A stretch of DNA of 8,731 nt from Vicinamibacteria bacterium. GTDB taxonomy: Bacteria > Acidobacteriota > Vicinamibacteria > Fen-336 > JAGNNV01. The stretch is taken from positions 1 to 8,731 of the forward strand of contig JAENWE010000114.1 of NCBI GenBank assembly GCA_016650185.1. Direction: 5' to 3'. A model generated the notes under the pieces. The model was not told where the DNA came from. It searched no databases and saw only the letters and a program-made list of their open reading frames with translations. Shown here in pieces: positions 6,291 to 8,731 of this stretch. The first letter of the stretch is position 1, and every line of letters starts with the position of its first letter. The translations under genes and the position numbers were made by a program.

Positions 6291-7112
6291 CTTCACCTTC
6301 GCATAGAGGGCGCTCTTCGAAATCTTGAGAGACCGTGCGGCTGCTTCCATGCGCCCGTTCGAGAGTTGGATGGCGCGTTGGATGTGCCGGCGTTCCGCGT
6401 CCTCCAAGGATTCATCGGAGCCCTGAGGAATCTCGGTCGGGGCGCGGTTCGAGAGTGGCTCGAAGCGCAGATCCTGTCGCCGCAGTTCATGGCCGTCCGT
6501 GTAGAGGCTGGCCCGTTCCAGCACATTGCGCAGCTCTCGAATGTTCCCCGGCCAGGAGTAGGCCTGAAGAGCCTGGTGAGCGCCGTCGTCGAGAGACAGT
6601 TCGCCGCGTCCCATCTCGGCGGCCATTTTCCGAAGGAGATAGCGGGAGAGATCGGGAATGTCCTCGGGCCGCTCGCGAAGCGCCGGAGCGGTGAGGGGCA
6701 GGGTGCTGATCCGGAAATACAGGTCGGACCGGAACGATCCGTCACGGCTCAGGCTCGCGAGATCACGGTGCGTGGCGGCGATCAGACGGATGTCGACCCG
6801 GCGTTCGCGTACCTCTCCCACCCGGTGGAATTGTTTCTCCTCGAGAACCTTGAGAAGGCGCGGCTGGATCGACGTGTCCATGTCGCCGATCTCGTCCAGG
6901 AAAACGGAGCCCCGATGCGCGATCTCGAGCAGGCCCTGCTTGGCGGCCACCGCTCCCGTGAACGAGCCCCTTTCATGTCCGAACAGCTCGGATTCCAGCA
7001 GCTCTCGGCTCAGTCCCGCGCAGTTCAAATCGACCAGCGACTCCGATGCGCGGGGGGCCATGGTGGTGCAGCCAGGTCGCCAAGACCCCCTTGCCCGTTC
7101 CGGTCTCGCCAC
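6280..7112 (-). CDS. NtrC-family response regulator, C-terminal half: sigma54 AAA+ and Fis-type HTH domains (frameshifted gene)
   Basis: This frame continues the protein whose receiver is encoded at 7059-7620; together they make one regulator of about 445 residues, normal for the family. Visible features in order are the start of the AAA+ domain after Walker A (LVDLNCAGLSRELLESELFG), the sigma54-contact loop GSFTGA (6951-6968), Walker B GSVFLDEIGD, arginine-finger segment FRSDLYFRI, sensor II WPGNIRELRNVLERA, and a Fis-type helix-turn-helix (SNGRMEAAARSLKISKSALYAKVKRLGL). Such proteins use ATP to open sigma54-RNA polymerase promoters. True coding in this frame probably begins at about 7056; the stretch up to 7112 is only where the frame opens. 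No stop occurs at the natural end: the frame runs on through antisense of CheB to 5799. If the frameshift is real, this half has no start of its own and the gene is dead. Confidence 0.85.
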
Positions 7113-7620
7113 GAATGAGCACGGGCGAGTCGGAGCCGGCCACCCGCGAGGCCTCCTGGGCCAGCCTTCGGATCGCCGGTGATTTTCCCAGGAAGGGATC
7201 GATCGAGTTCCGACTCTCTCGCGAGTGTTCGGCCTGCTCGCGCTTGCGACCGCGCACGTTGGCGATGGCCCTCTCGACCAGAACGCCCAGCGTCGCCAGC
7301 TCGATCGGCTTGGTCAGGAATTGTTCCGCGCCCATCTTGATGGCGCGTACGGCAAGGTCGATCGAGCCCTGGCCGGTCAGGATGATGACCGGGACGTCGG
7401 GTGCTGTCTCCTTGAAGCGCGGGAGCAGACCGAGGGCATTCCCGTCCGGGAGGGAATAGTCGGCGATGATGCAGTCTGGACCGAAGGCCTGCAACATGGG
7501 CAGGGCGTCGGCGGCGGTGGTCGCTTCCGCTATCTCATACCCCTCGTGGCGGAGGAAATCGCTCAAGGTGCGCCGGACGATCGCAGAGTCCTCAACCAGC
7601 AGAATTCGATGTCCGGACAC
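6973..7620 (-). CDS. NtrC-family response regulator, N-terminal half: receiver plus Walker A (frameshifted gene)
   Basis: GTG 7620 is preceded by a GAGG ribosome binding site (CGAGGGATAA then GTG). Residues 1-120 are a receiver: E10-D11, phospho-acceptor D54 in IIADYSLPDG, T82 in LTGQG and K104 in FLTKP. A linker leads to the AAA+ domain with GKSPAIRRLAQEA and Walker A GETGTGKG at 171-178. Homology is lost after HHHG at residue 188 (7057); the remaining 27 residues, ending RAVRT, are out of frame. Removing one C from the six-C run at 7052-7057 restores HHHGPRASESLVDLNCAG, the expected continuation. No cognate histidine kinase is in the window. An EAL-domain gene ends 85 bases upstream on the same strand and may be co-transcribed. 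The truncated form as written would be a receiver without activator function. Confidence 0.88.
   Translation of the reverse strand: MSGHRILLVEDSAIVRRTLSDFLRHEGYEIAEATTAADALPMLQAFGPDCIIADYSLPDGNALGLLPRFKETAPDVPVIILTGQGSIDLAVRAIKMGAEQFLTKPIELATLGVLVERAIANVRGRKREQAEHSRESRNSIDPFLGKSPAIRRLAQEASRVAGSDSPVLIRGETGTGKGVLATWLHHHGPPRIGVAGRFELRGTEPRAAGIRAVRT
7052..7057 (-). other. Frameshift site at a six-C run in the sigma54 regulator gene
   Basis: The - strand reads CACCATGGCCCCCCGCGC here. With six C's the receiver/Walker A frame ends prematurely; with five, it joins cleanly to the AAA+ frame. Homopolymer length errors are common in raw long-read assemblies, while slippage at such runs also occurs in genomes. 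The flanking coding signal on both sides is strong and undecayed, which favours a sequencing error or a very recent mutation. Confidence 0.75.
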
Positions 7621-7705
7621 TTATCCCTCGAGTCAGGAACGGATGGCTTGGATGATAGCCGACCCCCCCCGAAGCGAGCGTTCCACGCTGCGGCCGGGCG
7701 CCAAA

Positions 7706-8731
7706 TCAGGAGCGGACGTGACGCTCCTGGGATTGGAGGAAATCGAGAGAGGCCTCGAGGGAGAGAGGCCGGGCGAGCCAGTAGCCCTGGATCAGATCGC
7801 AGTTGTGCGAGAGGAGAAAGTGGAGCTGGCTCTCGGTTTCCACGCCTTCGGCGACCACCTTCAGTCCCAGCTGGTGCGACAGTTGGATAACCGATCTGGC
7901 GATGGCGGCCTGGGTGTCGTCCGTGTCGATGTCGCGGGTGAAAGACCGGTCCATTTTGACCACATCGAGGGGCAGGCTGCGAAGCAGATCCAAGGACGCG
8001 AATCCCGTTCCAAAATCGTCGAGGCTGATGGAGACGCCCGCGGTGCGCAGTTCTTTCAGCACCCGACGTGTCCCCGCCGGATCGGTCAGGGCGTTCGTCT
8101 CGGTGATCTCGACCGCGAGCGAAGAGGTGGGTAGTCCGTGCCGGTCCAGTCCCGATCGGATGTCTCTCACGAACGTCGGATGGCGCAACTGGATGGCGGA
8201 GGCATTGATGGCCATTCGCAGAGGCGTCGCCCGCAGAAGATTCAGTTCACGGATGGCTTTGAGGGCCAGATCGAGCACGATCCGTCCCATCGGAACGACC
8301 AGGCCGGTCGCTTCCGCGATGGGGATGAACGCGTCCGGGGCCACCCTCCGCCCGAGCAGATCCTTGGAGCGCACGAGGGCCTCGAAGCCGGTGATCCCGA
8401 GGTCGTGCGTACGCGCGATGGGTTGGAACTCCAAAAAGAACGCGTGATCCCGCAAGGACCGATGGAGAAACTTATTCATCTCCATGCGTTCGGAGGCTTC
8501 GCTGGTGAGGTCGCTCTCGAAGGCGACGGCCTGATCCTTGCCCCGCTCCTTGGCCGCGATCAGCGCGATGTTGGCGTGACGCAGCAAATCGCCGGTGTCG
8601 GCGGCCTGGTGCGGAAAGGAGGCGGTTCCGACACTCGCGCTCAGATAGAGTTCATTGTCCTCGGCGATCTGGTAGGGCTCCCGCAGAACGGCCACGATCT
8701 GCTGGGACAAGACGATGCTCGAGCCGAGGTC
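7706..8731 (-). CDS. GGDEF-EAL cyclic-di-GMP phosphodiesterase, 5'-truncated by the window edge
   Basis: The frame is open to the right edge of the window; 341 residues are visible with the natural TGA stop at 7706-7708. The first 80 or so residues are the C-terminal third of a GGDEF domain (LYLSASVGTASFPHQA, LLRHANIALIAAKERG, VAF). The GGDEF signature itself lies outside the window, so cyclase activity cannot be judged. The rest is a complete EAL domain with all expected catalytic and metal-binding signatures: FEALVR, the Asn of INASAIQL, VEITET, SLDDFGTG, the Lys of VVKMDRSF, AEGVET and the Gln of QGYWLARPL. It should therefore hydrolyse cyclic di-GMP to pGpG, lowering a signal that favours sessile growth. 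In the GGDEF remnant the usual ADxAMYxAK reads ANIALIAAK, a degenerate form often seen in regulatory rather than active GGDEF domains. It probably shares a transcript with the sigma54 regulator gene 85 bases downstream. Confidence 0.93.
   Translation of the reverse strand, partial: DLGSSIVLSQQIVAVLREPYQIAEDNELYLSASVGTASFPHQAADTGDLLRHANIALIAAKERGKDQAVAFESDLTSEASERMEMNKFLHRSLRDHAFFLEFQPIARTHDLGITGFEALVRSKDLLGRRVAPDAFIPIAEATGLVVPMGRIVLDLALKAIRELNLLRATPLRMAINASAIQLRHPTFVRDIRSGLDRHGLPTSSLAVEITETNALTDPAGTRRVLKELRTAGVSISLDDFGTGFASLDLLRSLPLDVVKMDRSFTRDIDTDDTQAAIARSVIQLSHQLGLKVVAEGVETESQLHFLLSHNCDLIQGYWLARPLSLEASLDFLQSQERHVRS

Noticed and set aside
5799..7118. Long open frames on both strands across the same 1.25 kb, suggesting two overlapping genes
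   Set aside because: Each frame shows family homology over only part of its length, and the two homologous parts abut at about 6284 rather than overlap. The rest of each frame is open only as the antisense of a GC-rich gene.
7621..7705. Promoter or terminator between the EAL gene and the sigma54 regulator gene
   Set aside because: It has a TATCAT hexamer but no -35 at proper spacing, only a 4-bp stem, no T-run, and an eight-C tract (7663-7670) of unknown meaning. Nothing convincing apart from the GAGG ribosome binding site.
7225..8134. Two + strand frames of about 220 aa at the right end
   Set aside because: They are antisense of the response regulator and EAL genes, whose motifs are clear on the - strand.

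Overview
The window looks like chromosomal DNA of a GC-rich, diderm, motile bacterium. The best guess is an acidobacterium of the Vicinamibacteria type. The basis is an Oar-like TonB-dependent receptor with an N-terminal carboxypeptidase-regulatory domain, frequent GTG starts, and two-component and cyclic-di-GMP genes. The assignment is by resemblance only; no marker gene is present.

Layout, left half (+ strand). A sigma70-like promoter (87-116) precedes a two-gene unit: a 101-aa exported or membrane protein of unknown function (194-499), then a 944-aa outer-membrane receptor (510-3344). The unit ends at a strong intrinsic terminator (3404-3441). The next 300 bases hold a short frame that resembles the C-terminal end of an outer-membrane beta-barrel protein (about 3543-3707, probably a remnant) and a sigma54-promoter-like sequence (3565-3581).

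Layout, middle (+ strand). A tightly packed sensory unit follows: a small PstS-like periplasmic binding protein (3736-4188), a methyl-accepting chemotaxis protein (4202-5872) and the receiver domain of a CheB-type regulator (from 5865, overlapping the MCP by 8 bases). The likely logic is that the periplasmic protein binds a ligand, the MCP senses it or the loaded protein, and CheB adapts the receptor.

Layout, right half (- strand). Reading right to left there is a 5'-truncated GGDEF-EAL protein (8731-7706), then an NtrC-family sigma54 response regulator (7620 to about 6280). The regulator is split by an apparent one-base insertion in a run of six C's (7052-7057, - strand).

Most notable structure. 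CheB and the sigma54 regulator meet tail to tail at about 6280-6287. CheB homology stops at the end of its receiver, with no methylesterase domain. The regulator's homology stops at the end of its Fis-type helix-turn-helix, without its own stop codon. Each frame then runs on for hundreds of bases through the antisense of the other gene. This is either a real rearrangement breakpoint or an assembly chimera, and it decides how the right half should be read. I saw no tRNA, rRNA, CRISPR array, transposase or clear novel defence system.
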